A stretch of DNA of 50,489 bases, from positions 1 through 50,489 of the forward strand of contig JAGLPU010000005.1 in the NCBI GenBank assembly GCA_023137175.1, read 5' to 3'. Below, one piece after another: positions 41,165 through 48,550 of the stretch. The position numbers were made by a program, and so were the translations under genes. This stretch comes from Candidatus Parcubacteria bacterium. GTDB lineage: Bacteria; Patescibacteriota; Minisyncoccia; Minisyncoccales; JAGLPU01. Position 1 is the stretch's first letter. Every line of letters begins with the position of its first letter. The notes under the pieces were generated by a model. That model had not been told where the DNA came from. It made no database searches and was given only the letters and a program-made list of their open reading frames with translations.

Positions 41165-41800
41165 TTATGTTGTTAGTTCTGGCGGGATTTCAGGGTAATA
41201 ACCAATTTCCGCTTGCTTGGGGTGGTGCAGAGCCCAAAACAGTTCAATTAATTCGCCGGTAGTTAAAGGAACGGCTTTCAGCCCGCATCTTCTTAATCCT
41301 AAAACAACGAACTCCATTCTTTGCCAAAGCTGAGTTTTGCATCTTTGGAATATCTCTTCGGTCAAATTGGGCGCTTTCTGCTTTTTTTTGGATTTTATGG
41401 AACTAGTAGCTAGGACAGAAGTGCTGAAAGGAACCACTAAAAAGAAAGTCTTTGACATAATGGTGCCTGTTTTCACTAATCCTTGAATAAACTCTATATA
41501 ACCGGTAGTTTGCATTTTAAGAAGTTCGTTTTGCTGCTTTGCTTCTATCTCTTTTAATTTTTCAATATAGCCGGTAATGTTAAGTTTTCTTGATTGAACC
41601 AGGATTTGGCAGCCGAAATCCATAGAATTAAGAAAATTCTGGAATTGATAAATGGTGGCAGTTTGTTCTTCTTCTGACTTCAAAGCGAAATTTAAAGAAG
41701 AAACCATTAAAACTCCCCTAAAGGATTTGTTTTTTAAAATGATAACTCCTTCCCTTATTTGTTTTATTTTTAAAAAGTCTTGAGTTGCTGATTTAGCCAT
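41165..41800 (-). CDS. VirB4/TraC N-terminal-domain-like protein
   Basis: 211 aa from ATG 41798-41800 (MAKSATQDFLKIKQIREGV). VIILKNKSFRGVLMVSSLNFALKSEEEQTATIYQFQNFLNS and CQILVQSRKLNITGYIE resemble the N-terminal module of TraC/VirB4 ATPases, but there is no ATPase domain. It is probably a separate chain that would be fused to VirB4 in other systems; the VirB4 gene follows 15 nt later. A start at 41821 is possible but overlaps prgI by 29 nt; the 41800 start overlaps by 8 nt (ATGGCTAA). Confidence 0.8.
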   Translation of the reverse strand: MAKSATQDFLKIKQIREGVIILKNKSFRGVLMVSSLNFALKSEEEQTATIYQFQNFLNSMDFGCQILVQSRKLNITGYIEKLKEIEAKQQNELLKMQTTGYIEFIQGLVKTGTIMSKTFFLVVPFSTSVLATSSIKSKKKQKAPNLTEEIFQRCKTQLWQRMEFVVLGLRRCGLKAVPLTTGELIELFWALHHPKQAEIGYYPEIPPELTT

Positions 41801-42221
41801 GTTGTGTTCTGTTAACTTCAATTTGAGTGAATAATTTTTTTAATTTGCTTCTGCCGGCAATTTCCGGAAGAATGTATTGTTTTTTCTTTATATCTTCTTC
41901 GCTCTTTTTAGGCATTTTTTTGATTACAAATTTAGGCGGCATAACTTTTCTTTTCCAAAGAAATATTTTAGAAGAAAGAGCAAAAATTAAAAAGTTTCTG
42001 AAAACTATCTCTAAGCTTTGTCCGTTGATTTTTAAAAAAGTGAGGGAACCCACTGCGCCGACAAGAGTGACGGAAGCCATTAAGAAAAAGAAAGGAGGCA
42101 GAGAAACTTTAAAAAAATAGCAAGCAGCTGCCGTCAGAACAATAATGATAAACTGGCGGAAAGTAAGCGGACCTACTATTTTTGGTTTTCGGTCAATAAA
42201 TTGTGGAACCTGAAATCGCAT
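41793..42221 (-). CDS. PrgI family T4SS inner-membrane protein
   Basis: 142 aa. It starts MRFQVPQFIDRKPKIVGPLTFRQFIII, the PrgI/VirB3-like signature, with two membrane helices (about 24-38 and 43-63), then a basic cytoplasmic tail (KKMPKKSEEDIKKKQ). The tail is longer than in minimal PrgI proteins. It is thought to be the VirB3 equivalent that links VirB4 to the membrane. It overlaps the next gene by 8 nt. Confidence 0.9.
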   Translation of the reverse strand: MRFQVPQFIDRKPKIVGPLTFRQFIIIVLTAAACYFFKVSLPPFFFLMASVTLVGAVGSLTFLKINGQSLEIVFRNFLIFALSSKIFLWKRKVMPPKFVIKKMPKKSEEDIKKKQYILPEIAGRSKLKKLFTQIEVNRTQHG

Positions 42222-42233
42222 ATGAATTTAAGC

Positions 42234-42605
42234 TTATTCAATTGATTCTCTATAAGTATCTTTTATTGGAGGAGAAGAAGGCGTTTCTGTTTTGTATAAA
42301 GAGGCCAAACTTTTTTCCACGGGACTGAAAACAGTTTGTTTAATTTTCAAAGCAATTTTTTCAGCGGTTTCCGCTTCTATCCCTGTTTTCTCTATAGTTT
42401 CCTGAAATTTATCCGGAGGCAAAAGACCTGTTAAGACGTCTTCAATGACTTGAGCGATTTTGGAAATTCTATCGGTTTTAATTCCATTATCAGTGCAAAT
42501 GTTATAGACAGCATCAGCTGTTTTTTCTGAGAAAATCACTTCTTTTAGTTCTTTAGAGAGGTCTTTGTGATCTTTTTCTTTTGTCAGAGAATCAGGTGTT
42601 TCCAT
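42234..42605 (-). CDS. Small helical T4SS-linked protein of unknown function
   Basis: 123 aa, no signal or membrane helix. KELKEVIFSEKTADAVYNICTDNGIKTDRISKIAQVIEDVLTGLLPPDKFQETIEKTGIEAETAEKIALKIKQTVFSPV is a compact helical domain. A Pro/Ser-rich C-terminus follows. Similar small cytoplasmic proteins occur near PrgI in CPR genomes, as far as I recall. It is the first gene of the minus-strand PrgI-VirB4-pilin run, 12 nt before prgI. It may act as a chaperone or regulator, which is only a guess. Confidence 0.65.
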   Translation of the reverse strand: METPDSLTKEKDHKDLSKELKEVIFSEKTADAVYNICTDNGIKTDRISKIAQVIEDVLTGLLPPDKFQETIEKTGIEAETAEKIALKIKQTVFSPVEKSLASLYKTETPSSPPIKDTYRESIE

Positions 42606-42693
42606 AATAAATTTATAAATTCTTCTTACACTTATTATTTTACTATATATTTAATCAACAGGCAATGTTAGCAAATTTGATTTTTTAAAGAAG

Positions 42694-42728
42694 TTGACAG
42701 ATTTAGAGAATTGTGTTATTGATATAAT
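42694..42728 (+). promoter_or_regulatory. Promoter region of the second SPFH gene
   Basis: TTGACA (42694-42699) is followed after 17 bp by TATTGA (42717-42722), and a perfect TATAAT lies directly behind it (42723-42728). Which of the two acts as the -10 is uncertain. Confidence 0.5.
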
Positions 42729-42774
42729 CAAACCAAAATGCACATTAAAATATAAATAAATACAGGTGATAAGA

Positions 42775-43911
42775 ATGATAGGATTTCTAATAGGATTAGT
42801 AACAACTATAGCAACGGCGGTAGCAATATTGGTATTAGCGGCAGTGGCAGGCTTTCTTATAGTCTATTTCTATTTGGCTCCGAGAAACTATTTTTTTACT
42901 TTTGTAAAAGAAGGTTCAGCTAAAGCCATTATGAGAGCCGGTAAATTTGAAAAGATTCTTATCCAATGGGAAGGTCGTGGGTTAACTGAAAACGGCGATG
43001 TAAGTTGGTTCGAAGAAGACAAGAGTTTTCTCAGGCGCTTGTTCGGTGGCCTTTGGTATTATGGATTTTGGCCGCTGCACGATGTCTATATCTATAAATT
43101 TGACTGGACTGGGATAAAAGAAAATGGAGAACCAAATCCTCACCAGGGGAAAACGCTTGATTACATCTTAGTAAAAGAAGATGTTTATCGGGTAGAGATT
43201 AAAGATGCTGAGGACAAAGATTTGCTTCATTTATTAGTGGAAGTAGTTATGCCTATAAGAATTGTTAACCCGCGGAAGGCGCTATTTGATGTGGAGAATT
43301 GGTTGGAGGCAGTGATTGCGCTAGTGGCGCCTGCAGTACGAGATGCAATTACCCAAGACACTTATAAAAACCACATTAGAAACCCAGAGTCATTAGGGGA
43401 AAAAATATTTAGTCTTTTAAAAAAGCAGATAAAAAGATTTGAAAAAGACTATGGTGTAAAAATTCTTGATATAGGTATAAAGAATATAGATCCTCCTGAA
43501 GAATATCGGGAGGCGAGCATTAAAGAATATCTTGCCGAACAAGAGAAAAAAAGAATTAAAATACTGGCAGAAGCGCAAAAACAAAAGTTGATAACTGAAG
43601 CCGAAGGAGAAAGACGAAGAATAGAAAAGGTATACGGGCAGACTGACAAAATGGGTTATATCGGTCAATTAAAAGCGATATTAGAATCAATGGAAAAAAC
43701 AGGAATGGCTGGTGTCTACGCTGTGCCAGGGCTTAAGGAATTTATAGGAGAAGCCGTTGGTAAACCCACAGAAAAGATAACTCCTGAGGATATTGCAATT
43801 TTTAGAAAAGTGGCTGAAGAAGAAATTGCAAAATCAAAAAAACCTAAGTCTGCAAAAAAGAAAAAACCTGCCAAAAAACGCAAGGAGGTTACTAGAAAAA
43901 AGAAAAATTGA
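42775..43911 (+). CDS. SPFH-domain protein with basic C-terminal tail, inside the T4SS locus
   Basis: 378 aa. I chose ATG 42775 over GTG 42766 because AGGTGAT, a good ribosome-binding site, lies just before it. One membrane helix (about 8-35) is followed by RNYFFTFVKEGSAKAIMRAGKF, LFDVENWLEAVIALVAPAVRDAI and LAEAQKQKLITEAEGERRRIEKVYG, the SPFH helix with its AEGE repeat. It is longer than, and not a close paralogue of, the protein at 2797. The tail is a Lys-rich array (KPKSAKKKKPAKKRKE) that could bind nucleic acid or lipid head groups. It is the only plus-strand gene between the VirB6-like gene and the PrgI run. Confidence 0.85.
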   Translation: MIGFLIGLVTTIATAVAILVLAAVAGFLIVYFYLAPRNYFFTFVKEGSAKAIMRAGKFEKILIQWEGRGLTENGDVSWFEEDKSFLRRLFGGLWYYGFWPLHDVYIYKFDWTGIKENGEPNPHQGKTLDYILVKEDVYRVEIKDAEDKDLLHLLVEVVMPIRIVNPRKALFDVENWLEAVIALVAPAVRDAITQDTYKNHIRNPESLGEKIFSLLKKQIKRFEKDYGVKILDIGIKNIDPPEEYREASIKEYLAEQEKKRIKILAEAQKQKLITEAEGERRRIEKVYGQTDKMGYIGQLKAILESMEKTGMAGVYAVPGLKEFIGEAVGKPTEKITPEDIAIFRKVAEEEIAKSKKPKSAKKKKPAKKRKEVTRKKKN

Positions 43912-43915
43912 GAGA

Positions 43916-43945
43916 AAAAAAGAGGCTGAAATTCAGCCTCTTTTT
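43916..43945. terminator. Bidirectional terminator between the SPFH and VirB6-like genes
   Basis: AGAGGCTGA-AAT-TCAGCCTCT, a perfect 9-bp stem with A/T runs on both sides, so it can stop transcription from either direction. Confidence 0.93.
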
Positions 43946-46104
43946 CATGAGTCAAACCCGGCTCCTCCTTGTCCTCTAGGAGGTTTTCCCTTTTTTTTAG
44001 AAGGCTTTATCTCTCTTGGTCCGGTCACTCCTCGTGGTTCTTCAGGTGGCTGTAGCTTTTTCTTTATCCAGCCCGTTAGTTTTTTTCGTTTCTTTGTTTT
44101 CTTTATATCTTCTTCGCTTTCTTTTTCCATTACATCCATTTGGCCTAATGTCTCTTTCCATCCTTCGTTCGTTAGATCCCTATCTTCTGTAACTTTTTCA
44201 AATTTTCCAAGTATTTTCTCCTGCCACTCTTTTTGTTCCTGTTCGCTTTTTTGAGGAACATCAATGTTTTTTATTTCTTTCAAAGTTTCCAAGAAGTTTT
44301 CTTTGCCTTGAGGATTATTGCGGCTCATAGATTTGTAAAATCCTTTGCCTAGATACTGCATGAACGCCGTGACAAAAGCCTTATCCTTAAAGACATCAGC
44401 GCCCATGTCTTTTATGTCTTCAACTCTTACTTTGTCTCTTGCCACTGCCTCTACTGCTTCGTCTTCTGTCATTTTTCTCTTTGTCATTTTACCAGTCTTA
44501 GTATCTCTCTTTTCTATATATTCATAAGCTCCTATGTTTCCAGCCGCCAATCTTGCCAATCGAGGATTATTTCTTAAAATAGGAGTTAATTCACCTCCTT
44601 TATTAGCATCTACTAATTTTGGAGTTATTAATTGCTTGAATCTTTTATCTTTTATAACCTGATCATCTGTACTGAGCTTATATTGTTTTTTAGCTGCATC
44701 AAACAAGTCCTGCACATCGCCGTTTTTGGCAAGTTGTTTAAGGGCGGCAGTGCCGCGTATTTCTGACAAATCTTCGGTCATCAGTCCATGAGCCAAAGAG
44801 CCGGAATTTCTGTAAGAAAGCTCTTTTTGGGCGGTTTCAATCGACCCTTTGTGCTCGGCATATTTTCTAAGCCCTTCCGGGACAGCCCACCTGGCTATAT
44901 TATGTTTTTCCCATTGTCTTGTTACGCTACCTGCTATTTCTCGAGTTTTTAACTTTCTTTCAATTGGAGCGGCAATTCTCTCTCTGACCACTCTTGTGCC
45001 TCCTTTTCTCATCCATCCTAAGGCTTTATTTCCATATTTTTTGCCGCCGCTTATAACCCCTCCGGCGCCCATTGGCGTGGTTTTAATTGCAGTAAGAAAA
45101 CCGATGAATAACAATACCATACAAACAATATAAGGCATTATTGTGTCTAGATAACCACTGCTGCCGGCTAAGATTTTGCCGATGGAAATAACATTAGTGT
45201 CCACCATATATCCTTTTAGCTGGTTGGACAAGAACAGAAAAAAAGCTAAAGTTATACCGATAATATTCCATTGTAAAAATTGGTTCCACCATTCTTCCCA
45301 ATGTAATATTCCCGGGAATAGTTTTTTTGTTAAACCGCTTTCTTTAAAAATATAGGTAAAGAATGCTATAGGCGACAGAATAACCAGAATCCATAACATA
45401 ACATATCGAGTGATGAATAAAGCAACAAAGAGGAAATAAATAAAAGCAGTCATCAAACTTATGAAAATATGAATGATGGTTTTAAACATAAAACTAAAAG
45501 AAAGAATTTCAGATATAGCGCTGAAGCCCATTAAGCTTGATGTTATTTCTTTATATTGTTTGGTAAATTCATCTAAAACAGATCCCCAACCGGTGACTCC
45601 GTCTAGAAAATAGTTCATTGCAATATTGGAAGCGTCAATAATAACTCCACATATCACCGGAGTGAAATTAATTAACAACAGGATAATAAATAAACGAGGC
45701 AAAGTTTTCTGCCACTGGTATTCTTGGATTCTCAAAGCGGTTCCCAGCCCAATAAAAGCTAAAATAATAATAAAGCCCATATTGACCAAGTTTCTAACAA
45801 TGTTCCATCCTTGAATCACAAATTCGTTGGAAGTGAAAGAAACATTAATAAAATAGGGACTGGTCACTATCGTTAAAAGCCCCGCCGCCGCCGCCAAAAG
45901 AACATTGGCAAGAAGTAAAAGGAATTGCAAAACTACATCTTTGAGAAGAAGAAAGGATATGCTAATACCAAAAAGTGCGTGAGCGGAAAAAATCGGCAAT
46001 GTTATTCCTAAAACTGAAAACAATAAAACAGCCATCCAACGCTGTTTTTTATTTTTTTGAAAATATGAAACTTTATCTATAAATTTTCTGAGAAATTGTT
46101 TCAT
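43945..46104 (-). CDS. VirB6/TrbL-like polytopic membrane protein with long cytoplasmic tail
   Basis: 719 aa from ATG 46102-46104 (MKQFLRKFIDKVSYF); an upstream in-frame start at 46146 would add 14 unlikely residues. The first half (to about 370) has some eight membrane helices, with GWNIVRNLVNMGFIIILAFIG and RYVMLWILVILSPIAFFTYIF typical of VirB6/TrbL. The second half is soluble, charged and helical (TEDLSEIRGTAALKQLAKNGD, NPRLARLAAGNIGAYEYI) and ends with a basic Pro/Gly-rich tail. It would form the membrane channel part. The soluble half, about 340 residues, is as large as the channel part and its role is unknown. Confidence 0.85.
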   Translation of the reverse strand: MKQFLRKFIDKVSYFQKNKKQRWMAVLLFSVLGITLPIFSAHALFGISISFLLLKDVVLQFLLLLANVLLAAAAGLLTIVTSPYFINVSFTSNEFVIQGWNIVRNLVNMGFIIILAFIGLGTALRIQEYQWQKTLPRLFIILLLINFTPVICGVIIDASNIAMNYFLDGVTGWGSVLDEFTKQYKEITSSLMGFSAISEILSFSFMFKTIIHIFISLMTAFIYFLFVALFITRYVMLWILVILSPIAFFTYIFKESGLTKKLFPGILHWEEWWNQFLQWNIIGITLAFFLFLSNQLKGYMVDTNVISIGKILAGSSGYLDTIMPYIVCMVLLFIGFLTAIKTTPMGAGGVISGGKKYGNKALGWMRKGGTRVVRERIAAPIERKLKTREIAGSVTRQWEKHNIARWAVPEGLRKYAEHKGSIETAQKELSYRNSGSLAHGLMTEDLSEIRGTAALKQLAKNGDVQDLFDAAKKQYKLSTDDQVIKDKRFKQLITPKLVDANKGGELTPILRNNPRLARLAAGNIGAYEYIEKRDTKTGKMTKRKMTEDEAVEAVARDKVRVEDIKDMGADVFKDKAFVTAFMQYLGKGFYKSMSRNNPQGKENFLETLKEIKNIDVPQKSEQEQKEWQEKILGKFEKVTEDRDLTNEGWKETLGQMDVMEKESEEDIKKTKKRKKLTGWIKKKLQPPEEPRGVTGPREIKPSKKKGKPPRGQGGAGFDS

Positions 46105-46152
46105 AGAAGCAAGAGGTTTGTAATCATCTATATTATTATAACACAACTTTTT

Positions 46153-46968
46153 TTATAATAACACATTTTTAAAATTTACTAAATTTTTCCAGTCGTCGAG
46201 GCTTAAAGTTTCCGCTCTTTGGTTCGGCTTAATATTATTTTCCGATAGCCATGATGCGGTTTTTTCTTTTGGCAGATTTAATCCCCCGCTTAGATTGTTG
46301 ACCAGTTGTTTTCTGGGGTGGGAAAATCCAGCCTTAACAATTTTAAAGAATTCTTTGGGGAGTTTGGGCGTGAAGCAAGGAATTATTTCAATGATGGCGG
46401 AGTTTACTTTAGGCATCGGATAGAATGACCCACGGGAGACATAACTCATAATTTTGGGCTGGCTATAGAACTGTACGGAAACAGCCAATAAATTCATTCG
46501 CGGAGGTCTAGAGCAAATTCTTTGCGCCACTTCTTTTTGCATCATCAAAACCATTGATTCGGGCCGATTTTCCGCTTCTAAAAACTTTCTTATAACAGGA
46601 GAGGTAAGGTAAAAAGGCAGATTGGCAACCACTTTATAGTTGGAAACCAAAGATTGTAGATTTAATTCAAGGATGTCCTCCCTTACAACTTTAACATTTT
46701 TTGTTTCTTCCAGGGTTTCTTTTAAAATTTCTATCATCTCTCTGCTTTTTTCTACGGCAATAACCTGTCTTGCTTTTTTTGCCAGCTCCTGGGTGATAAC
46801 TCCAATTCCCGGTCCGACCTCTAAAACAATGTCTTTTTGCGTTGTTTTTGCTGTTATTTTTTCCACCACTCCTCTGTTAACTAAAAAATTCTGCCCGAAA
46901 TATTTTATGGGAGCAGTTTCATATTTTTTAAGCAGTCCAACAATGTCTTTTTTTGAACATAAGTCCAT
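46153..46968 (-). CDS. rsmA: 16S rRNA (A1518/A1519-N6)-dimethyltransferase RsmA (KsgA)
   Basis: 271 aa. KYFGQNFLVNRGVVEKI, VLEVGPGIGVITQEL (SAM motif I), VVANLPFYLTSPVI (catalytic NLPF/Y) and FSHPRKQLVNNLSGG mark RsmA. It dimethylates two adenines at the 3' end of 16S rRNA in late 30S assembly. It is divergent from the LysM-M23 gene. A TG-extended -10 (TAAAGT, minus strand) ends 6 nt before the ATG, another candidate leaderless start. Confidence 0.96.
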   Translation of the reverse strand: MDLCSKKDIVGLLKKYETAPIKYFGQNFLVNRGVVEKITAKTTQKDIVLEVGPGIGVITQELAKKARQVIAVEKSREMIEILKETLEETKNVKVVREDILELNLQSLVSNYKVVANLPFYLTSPVIRKFLEAENRPESMVLMMQKEVAQRICSRPPRMNLLAVSVQFYSQPKIMSYVSRGSFYPMPKVNSAIIEIIPCFTPKLPKEFFKIVKAGFSHPRKQLVNNLSGGLNLPKEKTASWLSENNIKPNQRAETLSLDDWKNLVNFKNVLL

Positions 46969-47011
46969 TGCCTTACTTTACCATAAATTTGCCTGGTTGT
47001 GGAAAAGACGC

Positions 47012-47039
47012 TTGACTTTTATCTTAGGAACGATAGACT
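47012..47039 (+). promoter_or_regulatory. Promoter of the LysM-M23 gene
   Basis: TTGACT (47012-47017), 16-bp spacer, TAGACT (47034-47039); about 18 nt to the ATG at 47058. Confidence 0.5.
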
Positions 47040-47057
47040 TAGAACAAGTTAATTTAT

Positions 47058-48113
47058 ATGAGTACTATCTTAAAACTAAGTACAAATTCATTGAGGAGAG
47101 TTGCGAAATCTCCTTTTTTTTGTTTAGGAATACTTTTTATTGTTTTATTCGGATTAACCTATAATAATTCTTCTATTGATAAAGAAGAATTTCCTTTGAC
47201 TCAGGTAGGCAATCAATGTAGTCTGTTTGCCGCTTCTATGGACAATTTAGAGCTTGAATCGCCTGATTTATCTCTTATCCAAAATAGCAGTGTTGTAGGC
47301 AATTCTCCGCCTTTAATAATTAGTTCTAAAGTACTGGGAAGTTTAGTCGGCTCTGAGATTATAGTTGAAGAAAAAAGAAAAGAAATTACCGGGTATATAA
47401 TACAGCCGGGAGACAGTTTGTGGTCTATTGCTGACCATTTTGGCATTTCTTTAGACACTATTAGATGGGCCAACGATTTGAATAAAAGTTCCGTGCTTAA
47501 AGTCGGCAATAAGCTGATTATCCCTCCGGTTTCAGGAGCGCTTCATCTCGTGGAATCGGGTGATACTTTGAGCGGTATAGCTAACGATTATAAGGGTAAG
47601 GTTGAAGAAATAATCGCTTATAGCGATATTGATGAAGACGGAAAGATTTTTGTCGGAGATATTCTGGTTATTCCGGGAGGAAAAATGCCCGTAGCTGCCC
47701 AATCTTCTTACACTCAAGTTCCTTTGGCCGATTCTTATCTCAGCTTCCCTACTCAGGGCACGATAAGCCAAGGTCTACACTGGTATAATGCGATAGATAT
47801 CGCCAATAAATGTGGAACACCGATTTATGCCGCTGCCAAGGGCACTGTGCAAAAGACAGGTTATATAAAAATAGGCGGCAATAGAGTTAGAATCATTCAT
47901 TCTAACGGCATAGTCACTTATTATGGCCATCTCTCCAGGATATCAGTTTCTCCAGGACAAGTTGTCTCTCAGGGACAATTAATCGGCTATATGGGCAACA
48001 CAGGTTATACTATTGGTGCTACTGGCTGCCATTTACATTTTGACATTTTAAACAAAGGGGTTATTAATCCTTTGTTGAAATATCCAGTAGGTACTTATAT
48101 AAGCTGGAAGTAG
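47058..48113 (+). CDS. Secreted LysM-M23 peptidoglycan endopeptidase
   Basis: 351 aa. An N-terminal membrane anchor or signal (about 19-36) and a Ser-rich spacer precede two LysM domains (about 113-157, YIIQPGDSLWSIADHFGIS; and 163-205, HLVESGDTLSGIANDY). The C-terminal M23 (LytM) domain has GLHWYNAIDIANKCGTPI with its zinc His and Asp, TYYGHLS, and TGCHLHFDI, all metal-binding residues being present. It should cut peptide crosslinks in the cell wall. Being next to the secretion locus, it could open the wall for the apparatus, but this is inference. Confidence 0.93.
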   Translation: MSTILKLSTNSLRRVAKSPFFCLGILFIVLFGLTYNNSSIDKEEFPLTQVGNQCSLFAASMDNLELESPDLSLIQNSSVVGNSPPLIISSKVLGSLVGSEIIVEEKRKEITGYIIQPGDSLWSIADHFGISLDTIRWANDLNKSSVLKVGNKLIIPPVSGALHLVESGDTLSGIANDYKGKVEEIIAYSDIDEDGKIFVGDILVIPGGKMPVAAQSSYTQVPLADSYLSFPTQGTISQGLHWYNAIDIANKCGTPIYAAAKGTVQKTGYIKIGGNRVRIIHSNGIVTYYGHLSRISVSPGQVVSQGQLIGYMGNTGYTIGATGCHLHFDILNKGVINPLLKYPVGTYISWK

Positions 48114-48138
48114 CGAACGATTACTCTTTTAACTAAAA

Positions 48139-48167
48139 CCACGACCATAAAGCCGTGGAGTTTTTTT
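48139..48167 (+). terminator. Terminator after the LysM-M23 gene
   Basis: CCACG...CGTGG stem with a 10-nt loop followed by AG and seven Ts. Confidence 0.75.
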
Positions 48168-48169
48168 AA

Positions 48170-48541
48170 TTATTTGCACATAGTGCAGCTTCTTGCTTCC
48201 GGGCAGGCTTGAAGCCGCTCGATCAGCATTTCTTTTCCGCACTTTTCGCACTTGCCATAAGTTCCTTGTTTAAGTTTTTTTAGGGCTAAATTGACATTTT
48301 TAAGCTTAGTTTCAAAGCTATATTCAATTGAAAGTAAATTCTCGTATTTCTCAACCTCGTCACCAGCTTCTTCTATGTTTGTTTCTTTGTTGAAGCGCGG
48401 GTATTCTGTGTTCCAATTACCTTCTAGTTTTTCATCTTTTTTAGCGAATTTTTGCAATTCCTTTTCTAGGATATCTTTTTCTTTTTCTAATTTTAATTGC
48501 ATTTCCTGAAGCAGTTTTTTATCCATGAGTTGTTTTGTCAA
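48170..48541 (-). CDS. DksA/TraR-type zinc-finger protein
   Basis: 123 aa. A coiled coil (about 8-60; LQEMQLKLEKEKDILEKELQKFAKK) precedes AGDEVEKYENLL and a C4 zinc finger, CEKCGKEMLIERLQACPEARSCTMC, as in DksA/TraR. Classical DksA has a DxxDxA tip motif in the coiled coil; here the NWNTEYPRF loop replaces it. DksA acts in the RNA polymerase secondary channel. It lies 9 nt after the long coiled-coil gene, so the two are probably co-transcribed. A second start at 48526 is equally possible. Confidence 0.87.
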   Translation of the reverse strand: MTKQLMDKKLLQEMQLKLEKEKDILEKELQKFAKKDEKLEGNWNTEYPRFNKETNIEEAGDEVEKYENLLSIEYSFETKLKNVNLALKKLKQGTYGKCEKCGKEMLIERLQACPEARSCTMCK

Positions 48542-48550
48542 ATTCCAATC

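Noticed and set aside
46996-47004. DnaA-box-like TGTGGAAAA upstream of rsmA
   Set aside because: A single one-mismatch site in AT-rich DNA away from the origin block; it may be chance.
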